A stretch of DNA of 64,000 nucleotides from Isochrysis galbana (taxonomy: Eukaryota; Haptophyta; Isochrysidales; Isochrysidaceae): contig CM030937.1 of the NCBI GenBank assembly GCA_018136815.1, forward strand, positions 5,350,632-5,414,631, in the 5' to 3' direction. The notes under the pieces were generated by a model, which was not told where the DNA came from, ran no database searches, and was given only the letters and a program-made list of their open reading frames with translations. The translations under genes and the position numbers were made by a program. Below are positions 1 to 11,100 of the stretch, in pieces. Every line of letters starts with the position of its first letter. The first letter of the stretch is position 1.

Positions 1-142
1 CAAAGGGGAGGACTAGGGTAGGGTGTCAGGAATGGAGAGGACACCGAGTACATATTTCTAAAGTTTTATTAAAGTATGTCCTCTCCCCCACCGGCGTTTT
101 CTGCTCACACGGCGACTCCGCCCCTGCCTGGGCTCACCTGTA

Positions 143-748
143 ATGACGCCCCTCATCGCTCTCGCTTTCTGCCCTGTGCTTGCGTGGTCAGCGAGCCGTG
201 CAGCGCCTCCGCGCATGGTGGAGACGGCGACTTTCGACGAGGCCCGCACGCCCTTTCGTGGCCAGCAGCCCGCTGAGGCACTTCCTGAGATCTTCGTTCA
301 GTCAGCTCTCCCAGACGATGGTGACGAGCGGCTCTGGGTGCCGCAGACGGAGACCGTCTCATTCCGTCCGCTCTGTCTCTCGGTCAGTGGTGGGTACTAT
401 GTGAACCTGCTGCGTGTACGAGGTTCTGGGTTGCTCTCACGCCACCGCCACCCTGGGCCAGTGCACGGCCACGTGTTGAAGGGGCGCTGGAAGTACCTGG
501 AACACGACTGGGAGGCTTCACCTGGCAGCTATGTCTTCGAACCACCGGGAGAAACACACACGCTGGTGGTGCCGGATGGAGTGGACGAAATGATCACCTT
601 GTTCCACGTCACAGGCGCCTTGCTTTACTGTGACGCCGAAGGCGCTGTCATTGGTGCCGACGACGTCTTCACAAAGCTCAAACTAGCGAAGGAGCACTAC
701 GAGAAGGTTGGGCTGGGTGCACACTACGTCAAGAGGTTCGTCAGGTGA
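143..748 (+). CDS. Cupin dioxygenase-like protein with signal peptide
   Basis: A 201-residue single-exon ORF. Residues 1-20 form a signal-peptide-like segment, so the protein is probably secreted or sent into a complex plastid. The body is a cupin: a His-rich metal-site motif (HRHPGPVHGH, about residues 100-110) with a following Glu/Gly segment, then the second half-motif PGSYVFEPPGETHTL (about 131-145). The arrangement and the C-terminal helix (YEKVGLGAHYVKRFVR) resemble the 2,4'-dihydroxyacetophenone dioxygenase / ChrR-type cupins, which hold one Fe or Zn and cleave C-C bonds or bind metal. The substrate cannot be inferred. The stop codon lies inside a perfect splice-donor string (CAG|GTGAGT at 742-750), so a further exon cannot be excluded, although the C-terminus fits the family's usual end. 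No neighbour shares its function. Confidence 0.7.
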   Translation: MTPLIALAFCPVLAWSASRAAPPRMVETATFDEARTPFRGQQPAEALPEIFVQSALPDDGDERLWVPQTETVSFRPLCLSVSGGYYVNLLRVRGSGLLSRHRHPGPVHGHVLKGRWKYLEHDWEASPGSYVFEPPGETHTLVVPDGVDEMITLFHVTGALLYCDAEGAVIGADDVFTKLKLAKEHYEKVGLGAHYVKRFVR

Positions 749-1480
749 GTAGATGGTGCCATGGTTGGATTTCAGGGATTCCCTGCTGCATTCAGAATGC
801 TACTCATCATCATTGCTCAGTGCCCCGCGGGCGCTGCCAAACTCATGGGTTCTACCAGCAGCTGCTTGGACCAGCTTAGGCAAAGGCCACACTCACACAA
901 TTGCATATTGAGGCGAGTCATTTGTTGGATATATGCTCGCTAGCTTCTCTCTCGTGTGCATGATTGATGCTATTATCATCTGCATATTATAACTAAGTTT
1001 ATAATTAGTTCACCCTGGGGAGGCGCCTCGTGCCCTCCCCTCCGGGCTCCCAACTGTTTGGGGGGGGCCCTGTCGCATTCGCGATTCGCGATACTCGCGG
1101 TTACAATTCTTTTCTTTCTCTCGCTCGCGGTCAAAAGCTCCGTGTGGACGCCTAGGGCCTTGGGCTGTGGAATTTTTTTCCTTTCTCGTCAGCCATCGTC
1201 ATATGACTCATGACGATAGATAGGGTCATGGAGCGCGCCCCGCTCCCCTCCGTCTCTCTCCGCCCACCGCCGACCCTGCCGCGCCAGCCGACCAGCAGGT
1301 CATGGCCGACGCAGGCCAACCACACTCCCAACAACACTCCCAACAACACTCCCAAATTTTACATGACCTCAGCCCAAAAAGTAAAAAGTGCAGAAACAAG
1401 TAATGAAGGGTAGTACGTAGTACGGAAGAGAATGCCGACGAGAGAGCGACGGGGCGGCGGATGATCCGACGGAACAACGG
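749..1480. other. Non-coding stretch with repeat end
   Basis: No gene is seen. Positions 991-1050 match, inverted, the sequence at 2140-2200 and a block near 15630-15700. Positions 1323-1352 contain a short tandem repeat of CAACACTCC. Positions 1431-1535 are repeated, diverged, at 14691-14790. Confidence 0.5.
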
Positions 1481-2200
1481 TCAACGGTCAACGGCTACGC
1501 GCGAAAGTATGAATGAAAGTATGGAGGGAATCTTAGAAACCCCAGAGCGGTCAATGCAGGCTTCAACGAATAAGGTTGCCCGTTCGTGCATGTCGCCGTG
1601 CATCTTGCCAGCCTCCGAAAAGATGCGCTCCACACCCGCAGACGAGGCGGGCGCCGAGAAGTATTGCTTCACGATCTTGGCGAGCACCGGCCATTTGCCA
1701 TTTGTACTCCATTGCCATTGCCGGCCACCTGACCATGATCAAGATATCGATGTCGAGGTTGGGTTCATCGGGATCGGAGAGGTCGAGGTATTCGTCGAGC
1801 TCATCGAACTCCAGCGCCGCCAGCTGCGGCGCAGTCTTCTTCAGACGGGGCCCGAGCAAAGCTCTGAGCGAGACCTTGACCTTGTGCTTCCTCAGCAAAG
1901 CAGAAAGCAGGAATGTCGGTGCCGTCGGCGTTGGCAAGCTCCTCGCCCACCTCGATGGTCGATGGTCTCGGAACTCCGAGTCTGAATGCTGGTGCCCAAT
2001 GAAGTGCTCGAGCTTGAGCTTGCTGGCGTGAAACTTGAATCCAGCACGGGCGCCGAGCGGGGCTTCCACACCGTGAGCCATTCAGTGCGCAGCTCACGTA
2101 TTGCCCAACTCTAAACGCTGGCCCCATCAGGGTGGGCTGGGAGAGGGGTGAGGGAGGGTGCCCTCCCCCATGCCCATGCGAACCAAGTATAAAGTTAGTT
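991..2200. mobile_element. Decayed hAT-like element with inverted ends
   Basis: The left end (from 991) and the reverse complement of the right end (2181-2200) share AACTAA-TTTATA-TT-GTTC followed by a G/C-rich block. Between them lies the C-terminal part of a hAT transposase on the minus strand. I found no target-site duplication. The ends also resemble the 5' ends of the retroposon family described at 17626 and 46020, so the inverted ends could instead be two unrelated insertions flanking the hAT remnant. Confidence 0.45.
1481..2081 (-). pseudogene. hAT transposase C-terminal remnant
   Basis: Two overlapping minus-strand frames together give the end of a hAT transposase. The first carries an acidic lead-in (ELDEYLDLSDPDEPNLDIDIL, near 1740-1820). 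The second carries the dimerisation core (YFSAPASSAGVERIFSEAGK, near 1610-1670), which is the hAT signature P-x-SSA-G-VER-x-FS-x-AGK. The change of frame between them shows a disabling indel. The N-terminal zinc finger and RNase H-like catalytic core are absent. The core signature is close to that of the element at 26479-30214, so this may be a relative, but the flanking ends differ. Confidence 0.75.
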
Positions 2201-2453
2201 AGTTGACAATAAGGCTACAAAGAACGGTGAGGGAAGACAGATGAAACTACCTGGTAACATACGCGTATTAGTACGAACCCGAATCAAGATAATGCCTTTT
2301 GTCTCTCACCTTGTTGCACCTTCACCTTCCACGTGCCACGTGCTGAACAAGCAAGTTGTCTCCTGTGTAAGAATATCTAATCTCTCCCAATTTCTACTCC
2401 CCTACACGTGAATTGCGCCACATTTGCGGCACACTGTGAAAGAGAACCACTGG

Positions 2454-3077
2454 TCACCGATGTTGGCCGCCACGCCAACCTCGGTGGTTAGGATCCAAAG
2501 TGCCTGAGTCTAAATTGAAGCCTCCATCCGCGGGCCGACCAGGATCAGCATAGTGACCTTTGCCTTCGCGTCGCAAATATGCCAGGAGTGCCGGGCCCTT
2601 TGTCTTGGGTGGCGGCGCTACCGCTGGGCCGACATGGTTGATGTGAGTATGTGACCAGCCACTTCTTGTAGGCGCAAGCTCATTGTCGCCAAGCCCTGTA
2701 CCACTAGCTGCCGAGACTACATCAGTTGTGGTGACAACATCCAAAGCAGCGTCCACGACACTGAGTGTGCTACGTGCACCTCTAACCGAGGTCCCACGTC
2801 CCTCACTTCCCGTTGCTCCATCGCCTCTGCTGATGAGCTCTCTCTCAGTTGCTGCCGGAGTTCTGTTTACCGACGCCTCCGTCGGACTGAGTGCACTCTG
2901 CAGCTTCGCTATGGCGCCCTCAGTGATACCGAGCTCCGCAAGGTCCGCGGCAAAGGAAGCTTGCGTGACCATATAATTCAGAACTCCCAGCGTGATCTCC
3001 TCGTCGTCGAGCACGGGCTCGATCACCTCAAGCCCCAGAGAGACGAGCAGAGAGTGGAGGTCTTCCGGCGAGGCCAT
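2454..3077 (-). CDS. Hypothetical protein with SAM-like N-terminal domain
   Basis: The ORF opens at 3107, but the ATG at 3077 starts directly in front of the folded part and is preferred (207 residues). Residues 1-60 have the spacing of a sterile alpha motif: LxxLGL, a run of helices, then AELGITEGAIAKLQSAL. SAM domains mediate protein or RNA contacts. The remainder is low in predicted order, Thr/Val/Ala-rich, and ends in a basic Gly/Arg segment. No partner gene is visible. It lies between a decayed transposon and a MITE, so it could be part of an unrecognised element. Existence as a gene is moderately supported, and function is unknown. Confidence 0.4.
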   Translation of the reverse strand: MASPEDLHSLLVSLGLEVIEPVLDDEEITLGVLNYMVTQASFAADLAELGITEGAIAKLQSALSPTEASVNRTPAATERELISRGDGATGSEGRGTSVRGARSTLSVVDAALDVVTTTDVVSAASGTGLGDNELAPTRSGWSHTHINHVGPAVAPPPKTKGPALLAYLRREGKGHYADPGRPADGGFNLDSGTLDPNHRGWRGGQHR

Positions 3078-3203
3078 TGCACGCGTCGAAGGTGGACCAC
3101 TTCCCACCCGCTCGCGAGCACTCCCCTCTCAGTGTGAAGAGGAGAAGATAGTCGGTCCTCGTCTTTACATGGCGTAGGAGTAGGAGTACTAGAGCACTAG
3201 AGC

Positions 3204-3388
3204 CCTAGATGGGAAATACGTATTTACCGTATTTGGCCAGAGGTCAAATACATATGTATTTGGCTGTATTTCAAGCGCGTCCTGGGTTGTAGGCCTCGAA
3301 TGTATTTGAAATGTATTTGGCCGGAGGCCAAATACATATGTATTTGGCTGTATTTGCAGGCCCCAACACCGTATTTCCCACATCTAGG
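3204..3388. mobile_element. 185-bp MITE (family B), 8-bp duplication
   Basis: Starts CCTAGATGGGAAATACG and ends in the inverted form (TATTTCCCACATCTAGG). The interior is made of direct and inverted copies of GTATTTGGC and AATACATATGTATTTGG. It is flanked by the perfect 8-bp direct repeat ACTAGAGC (3196-3203 and 3389-3396), as for hAT-type cut-and-paste insertion. It has no ORF. Relatives are at 13726-13836, about 15285-15394 and 38666-38866. Confidence 0.85.
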
Positions 3389-3396
3389 ACTAGAGC

Positions 3397-4007
3397 TCTA
3401 CAGATATGATGGACCGCGACCACAGTACAAGAATAAAAAAGTATGGGCAGCCCGCAGTCAAAAAAAAAGGCAGCCCCGACGCCCCGACCAAAAGTTCAAA
3501 AGTTTTCAAAAGTTTAAAGTTTAAGAGTCAAAATAAAAATCTGAGGATTCTTATTCTTGCTACTACTGCTAGCTACGGGGCACCATCGCACTCAAGGTGC
3601 TGACTCACGCCACCGCCTAATCCGAAACACAAACACAAACACTCCCTCCTTCATTAGGGCGGTCAAACAGCTATTTTGACTTCTAACTTCTAAGGGTGAA
3701 AATTGACCAAGTCAAGATTGAGGATTCATTACCATTACGAGATTTTTTGGATATGGTGACCGGATGGGTGTAACTAGCACATATCCGGTGCCCTTTGGGC
3801 CCTAGCTAGACCCTCCACAGTAGTAGCCCCCGCAGCGATGCGCAACAAGTAACAAGAAAACGCGCGCAAACATGCCGGAAATCATTTTCGCGGAGGGCCG
3901 CATGTAATCAAGTAATAAAAACAAACGCCAGCAAATTCCAGGGACTCCGAATGGGGGCCCAAAGGATCCGCAAGCCCCCGTGGGACATGCGGAAATTCAA
4001 CTGGATA
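3397..4007. other. Non-coding, no gene seen
   Basis: AT-richer stretch with A-runs and no supportable ORF. From about 3940 it grades into the LINE remnant. Confidence 0.5.
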
Positions 4008-5005
4008 GGCAATGACGAATACTTATACTTAACCATCTTAGGCGTCCCGCTAGGGGCGCCGGAAGCGCTCAAGCCCTATTAGACGAGGCTAGAGGCTAGC
4101 GCACAAAATCGACGAAACAGTCGCCAAGCTGGCTCCGGCTACGAACTACATGACCATATTCGGGAGAGGCAATGACGAATACTTATACTTAACCATCTTA
4201 GGCGTCCCGCTAGGGGCGCCGGAAGCGCTCAAGCCCTATTAGACGAGGCTAGAGGCTAGCGCACAAAATCACAAAATCAAAATCGACGAAACAGTCGCCA
4301 AGCTGGCTCCGGCTACGAACTACATGACCATATTCGGGAGAGCAACGTTGGTGAATTTTATGATATACGGCGTGCCAAAATAGCCACTCCTGAATGGTTC
4401 CACACCCGAGTACAGAAAGCAGCGGATGCCGTCCTGTGGACAAGCCCGTACACCAACCGACAGCGTAAGTGGATTAAGCACCCGCACACTAACTACGCTA
4501 TAGCACATGAAAAAAGCGCGACCAGGTCAATGGGACTGGGGCTCTTACACTGAGAGACTCCCGTTAAGTCGCTCCAGGCTAATAAGTGGATCCTGAGCTA
4601 TATCTTAACGCGAGAAAAGCATTATGGAAACACGGGCTTGACGCCTGGGTCTGCCGGACCGGCCTAGGGAGAGGCGCTCTTCTTTCTCTCCACAATCCCG
4701 ACGAAAAGCGAAAAGACTTACAGGTAGCCTTATGGGCACCTCGGCGCTCCCGGCCTCCTAGAGCTGGAGAGAGGCCCTCCAACACTTTAGGGCACAAGAC
4801 ATACGGCCCTCGTTTCTTACGCGCGAGCATATGGCATAACGTTCACACCTCCCCCGCCCGCGGTGCGAGCCCCCTGGGCGAGTTTGTGGGAAGCATTAAA
4901 CACCAACGTCCAACGTGATACATAACGTGTTCAAAGACGGCGCTCTGACGACGACGCCCTATAGCAAAGAGACCTGGTAAATGGCAGTAGTGGTACTAAC
5001 GCTCA
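4008..5005 (+). pseudogene. Non-LTR retrotransposon (LINE) remnant
   Basis: Broken reading frames match the downstream part of a LINE reverse transcriptase: a segment reading EYLYLTILGVPLGAPEA (near 4018), then ATLVNFMIYGVPK (near 4340), and at 4586-4918 LYLNARKALWKHGLDAWVCR, which lines up with the intact ORF at 55212-56785. A 160-bp block is duplicated in tandem (4008-4167 and 4168-4342, the second with about 12 extra bases). The homology ends near 4975 and joins directly to AGTAGTGGTACTAACGCTCA (4986-5005), the 3' end of the retroposon family seen at 17626-18023. So the remnant has an internal deletion but keeps a 3' end shared with that family. Confidence 0.75.
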
Positions 5006-5123
5006 TATGTTTTGAAATTATCGATGTGGTTGTAACGTTGACAGCCGGACATCAAACAACAAACACCAAAGTAACCTCGCTAGGAGAAGAACATTAGTAC
5101 TACCTGCGCCTGCTCGTTGAAAA

Positions 5124-8100
5124 TCATTCAACCACAATATTGACAGTCATTTGCTGATCGAGCCCAATATAGGAATCGGAGATGAGGTAGAGCTGATACT
5201 CGTGTGTACCAACATCCTCCGGAGCACAAAGTTGCAGCTCAGTCTTGAGCGGCGGCGCTCGAGCTGATGGCGGCGCTGCCACGCGCTTCAGGGCAAAGAG
5301 CTCTTCCCCTAGACCAAGGACGAGCCACCACCCGCCAGTCCGTGGTTTTGGAAAGCCCGGCGCATGAGCCGCACGACGCGCACGAGGGTTGGTGGCTTCT
5401 ATTGTAACGGTGACGGCGCATTCGTCCTCAGGAGCTACCGGGTCGACGGGTGGCGAGGCTGAGAGGCGTGTGGCGGGCAATGAGGATATCAAGGCAAGAA
5501 GGTCGGCCAAAGATCGCGGAGTCATATGTGCAGTGAGGACGCGTTGAAGCTCGCGATGATCCGCGTACACTAATTGGGCGAGGTAGCGAATGCCGCGAGA
5601 CGCAAGGGTTGCCTCTGCGGACGATGAGATGCCCGGAAGATGGGCTAACTGTGGGTCATCAAGGAATCGGCCCTGGGAAACCATCTGAGTGAGATACATT
5701 GCCCCCAAGGCGGTGTGTAGCCACCCAGCATCAGCTGCAATGTCGACCATCGCTTGGAGTACACGGAGAGCCTGGTCGAGAACCGATTTGAGATCGGTCA
5801 CATAGTCCGCCACGGGTAACGACGCCGACGCGAAGTGCGCTTGCAGTAACAATTGAGCCTTCACATGCGGAGAGTCAAGGGCCCTCTGGTCAACGGACCA
5901 GGGCAGAGTAGCAGCGAGAGCAGCGTTCGTGTGCTCCTCATTGTGCCGGACGGGCAGCTCATCGAACTCGGACGCGTCACATAGCACGCGCAGCAAGTCG
6001 GGCAAGGCTACGGGAGGCTCATCGACATCGTGCAGCTCAGCATGGAAGAGTGCGACAGTTGTATATTTGAGATAGTAGTACGAAGCGACGCGGCCGAGTG
6101 CGAGTGGCTCGACGCCCCAGCCGTCCTCACCGATTGCCACACAGCCTGCAGCTTCCAGGTCAGCAAAAGTGGCCTCGACCAAGACCGAGAGGTGCCGGTT
6201 GAACCCGTCTTCTGTGGGGTCCTCACAATGATAGTAGGCCGGATTCTGCAAAAGGCGCCGGTACATGTAGGTCCATGAGAGAAAGTCAACGGCGTCCTGC
6301 TTAGATCGGATGGTGCCAGATACTACCTCAGCATTCACATGATCATGCAGTTGCTCATGCAAGCACGATTCAACAGGGAAGGGCTCGTAAAGGAATTTTT
6401 TGTAGAAGGTCTTCTTAGGCTCATGGACCAAGATGACCGCCACCGCTTTATCATCGAATTGAGGGCGTCCTGCACGGCCCATCATCTGCAGCACATCGGT
6501 GACGGGGAAGTCGACATATCGTTTGGTCTTAGCATCGTAGTATTCGGTGCCCTTGACCACGACTAGATGGGCAGGGAAGTTGACCCCCCACGCGAGCGTC
6601 GACGTACAGACGAGAACAAGAATTGCCTGCTCCAGGAAGAGCCGCTCCACGAGCTGCCGATCACTGTCGTCAAGTCCAGCGTGGTGAATACCGATGCCGA
6701 AGGCCAGCACATGGCGGAGTGCTGGGTCATGCACGCCCGTGAGAAGCGGTTCGAGTTCCGACGATGGCATGCGCAAGAACTGCGTCTCGCGCTCATCGGC
6801 AGAGCAGTAGGCGATCAAGTCAAGTGCCGTCAAGCGTGTTTGACGTCGACTCGAGACGAAGACGAGGGCTGGCTGGCCGGCGGAATGGACGGTGATGGCG
6901 CGGTAGGTCGGCTTGTTCATCGTTGCCATGCGCGGGCAGTAGTGCTGCCCTGGGAAGCCGGCGATGTGCACCTCAAGAGGGACAGGGCGAACCGAGGGCT
7001 TGAAGTTGAAGAGCGAATCGTGCGGAATGCCGAGCCAGTCGCCTAAGTCCGAGGCATTCGCCATTGCTGTCGAGAGGCCTATGATGCGAATAGGTGCGCC
7101 CATGCGTTCCGCCATGTATCGCATCCGTGAGACAATCACCTGATCAACAAGCAATTCAAGCGCAGGGATCTCGCTGAGCCGGGCAACCACCGGGAAGGCC
7201 AAGCGTGCGATTCGGGTAGCGAGACAACTAGCATTCACAAGTACCACGCACTCTATGATCGCGGCAATCATTCTCCTCAGTTCCTCAACGACCGGAGACC
7301 GCCCCACGGCGTGCAGTGCGCTCTTAATGTCAAGACGGGGCGGCGAGGAGTCACCTCGAGAATGGGACCTCTCTCTTCCCCTAGGAGGTGGATCTCGTCG
7401 ATGATGATTAGTCCCACTTTCCTCACGTACCCCCTTTGTTGCCAATGGCGCGACACACCATCCCACTTCTCGGGCGTGGTAGCTAGTATATGCGCTGCTG
7501 TGAGCGCACGTGCATCAGGAGTGACGTCACCCGTCAATTCCTGCATGTTCAGACTCATTCCCTTTACAAATTTCTCATGCCAATCCGCCATGCGTTCGCG
7601 CACGAGCGCTTTGAGCGGAGCGATGTAGACGGCCTTCTGACCAGGGTGAGCGCGCAAGAGGCGAAGGAGCGCGAGTTCGGCCGTGACAGTCTTGCCCGAC
7701 CCAGTGGGCGCGCCGACGAGCACATTAGTATCGGTGTGTACAACAGTGTGAAAGATTTGGGTTTGCACAGGGTTGAAGTGCGTGAACCGAAAGATGGACT
7801 CAAAGCGGGCGTCGCCGAGGGCGCTCTTTGGGAGTGGGCGAAGTGGCAAGAGTTCGGTGTGAGCTGGACGCGCCGACGGAAGGGAAAGGCCGGCGAGAGC
7901 GATGGGAACGACAGTTTCGACTCCAAGCCATCGATCGGAGAAAGCACGGACATAGTAGGCCGGAGGGAGAGGCTCAAAGAGCGGAGCCGTGAATGTGAGA
8001 GTTTGCGGCTCCTCAGCTTGCCGCTTCGAAAGTGTCCACAATTCCTTGTGATAGATGTGCTCTGTGTCAGAGTCCTCGACCCAGATCCACCATGACTCCG

Positions 8101-11100
8101 AACCCCCATGCAGTCGATCGCGCCACTCAAATGTGGCCGTTACACTGAGGGTGACGCGCAGAACCGTCCGCGTGATCGGCTGGGCGGAAGCCTCTACTGC
8201 AAGTGATGGCATCTGCGACGCCTCGGCTCGAAGAGACGCTGCTTGCCGCTGATTCGAAACAAGTTGGCCCAGTTCTCGTACGCTCATCTCACGGAGGGTC
8301 TCGATTCTGGAAGAGGATACGTATCGCTTGGCCTCTAACTTGTCGTAAATTTCGCAGGGCAATGAGCCGATCTGCCGGAGTGGGCATTGCGTCCACCACA
8401 CTCGGCGCTCCAACATCTTGGATAGCTTCAAGACCTGCGAGGCGCCGGGGCAATCGGGAAGCCATCCGAGATCCATGTAGACAGTTTGCCGGATGCGCGA
8501 TGGCGCGGGCGATGCGAGGAAACTGCGAGACCGCGCCTGTGCTCTCCTTGGCTAGTTTGCGTTCACCTTCTCAGCATATGAAATCCAAGATTTAGATAGT
8601 GCGATAGCAAACAGTCCCCGTGCAATCCGCGGGGCGGACTGTGCGATGAACATGGTGTCGGAAACGAGAGCCGCTGATTTTAATGGTGTCCCTGATATAT
8701 AAGCCTGGGTGAGGACGGCAGCCTTGCCTTCTTTGTCGGCGAGGGAAGCCTTGACGGCCAGAGGACAAGCCGCCAGCAGTTGCTCCATCTCTTCCATCTC
8801 CTCTTCTCGTACCTATGAAGCGTTCACACCATTAGTAATGGGCTCAATATGGGCAACTTCAAAGGGGGACCTATGGAACCTTCGCATCAGCAGTGATGGG
8901 CTTCATGTGGGCCGCGATAAAGGGGGAAACCGCGGAATGCGTGTAGCGATATGAACGATTTGCGAAAGGCAATCCAAAACTGGCGGTGCGGGATCTCGTC
9001 GACGAAATCTGATCACGCTAGCCAAATGTTTTGTCCACATTACACACCTTCATGTTGGAGAATTCAGAGGCCGTGCAAAGGGTGTGCAGGATGTCTGCCT
9101 CGCTTGCTCTCTCATGCCATAGCTCAGAAAATGCCTCAATCGTCTCCACAGACAAGTAAAAATGCGAGGAGGTCCTGCCTAATTCCGTAGGGTCAAGCGA
9201 GCCCGATGGTGCGTGGTACCTCAGCATTCGCGCCTCGTCGAGCCGTTTGGCCATTGCCTGAACAAGCTCAGCTCGCCACGACGCGAGTCGCGGGTCGACT
9301 TCGGTCTGTGCGTGTGGAATACCGTACGCTAGTGGATTGCGGCACATGCGCACGTACAAGTAGGTATACGAAAGCCACACTACCGCCTCGCGTACAGAAG
9401 TTACTGTTCCAAGGGCAACCTCGGCGCAGAGATGGTCGCAAAGCATAGACACGAATTTCGACTCGATGGGTACCTGCAAAGATCCCGAGTATGGCGATCA
9501 ATGGATGAGATGTACTAGCGCAGCCTACGACGATACAATGTTGTGGCCTCTCATTTGAGCAGCTCCCACAAAACTCGCTGCCCAACAACCAAAGCAAACG
9601 TTCCTACTAGCCGTGACCTAGTCATACCTGAGTGACGAGCATGCTAACATACGTGGGTAACTTGGCGTGTGTCGTAATAATGATGCCCTCACCACCGTCT
9701 GTATCGAATTGCGGCCGCCCGGCGCGACCAAAGATTTGCTGCACGTCGAGCACTCCCACGTCGACGAAGGCGCCACGCTGCGCGTCGTACACCTGCACGA
9801 GCATGGAATACATGAGGATGAGGCATGGTGGAGAGCACGTTACAACAGCTTGTCATGGACTAGGAAGAATGCCGCGCAAGATGATTGACCTAACTGATTC
9901 ATTAGCCCATGGCTTTATCTGACTGCGGTTGCAATGCTTGCCTGCGTGCCCTTAATTATGACAGTATGGGCAGGTAGATTGACGCCCCAAGCTAGAGTGG
10001 CCGTTGACACTAGCACATTGATGATTCCATCTCCGAAAAAGCGCTCCATCATTGATCTCTCTGGCCGTAGCATGCCGGCATGGTGTGTACCTACGCCACC
10101 TGCCGCCAGCACTCGTAGGTCTGCCGAGCGACACTTGGAAAGCTCACGCGTAGCAAGACCAGAACGTGGGTGATCGGGCTTCGCAGCAAAGAGCTCTTTT
10201 TCTCCACGCGATCGAGCAAGATCCAACAGCGCTCGTGCAGTGCGCAACGTCTCGTTGCGCGCGTGTACGAATACCATGACCTGAGGGCGTGCGTCCACAA
10301 GATTTGACGAACAAGCGCACAAATGGGCGCGTAAACTTTAAATGAGTCGCGGGGACGGATGACGAGATCGGATACGACAGCAAGGGATGAGCAAGTATAA
10401 AAATGGGCTTGTATGCGGGATATAGACGGCAAGAGGCATGGGACTGGTGCAAGATGGCGAGGGAAAGCCGGTCGGCTACAAAAGCACATCGAATGAGAGC
10501 ATGGTCGCACTTGCTTGCCATTGCGGAGTGCTGCGACGCATTTTTCGTAGGCGACCTCCATCATGATCTGTTGCTGTTGGAACACCTTTGGCTGAGACCC
10601 TGGCTTGACCCCTTCTTTCGGGCTCTCCGTGCGCGAGGTCACGCCGATGAAAGTCTGCTTCAACGGCACTGGCCGATACTCGGGTCCAAAGTGGTATAAT
10701 CCAGTGTTTGGATTGACACGCAGGAAAAGTGCAACGTCGACGTGGTTCGGTAAGGTGGCTGAAAGCCCTACGATGCGGATCATTTGCTGTGAGGACTCCA
10801 CGAGGCGCAACGTGCGCGCAACGAGCGCCTCGATCACGGGGCCTCGCTCGTCGTTAAGCAAGTGAACCTCATCGATAATCAACAAGCCGACTGCCTGCAC
10901 GAGGCCGTCGGAGCCCTTGCGAGTAGTCACATCCCATTTCTCAGGGGTGGTCACGATGAGCTGCGTGGCCGTGAGCTCGCGCTTCGTAAGCTGCATGTCA
11001 CCCGTGTACTCGCGCACCTACACATGTGTAAATGTCAGATTCGAGATGGGTGCACCCAACAAGGGCACAAGCAATCGGCCTCCTCCTGAAGGCGAGTCTC

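Noticed and set aside
746..760. Splice donor at the end of the cupin gene
   Set aside because: CAG|GTGAGT is a perfect donor, but no downstream exon continuing the cupin family was found and the C-terminus already looks complete.
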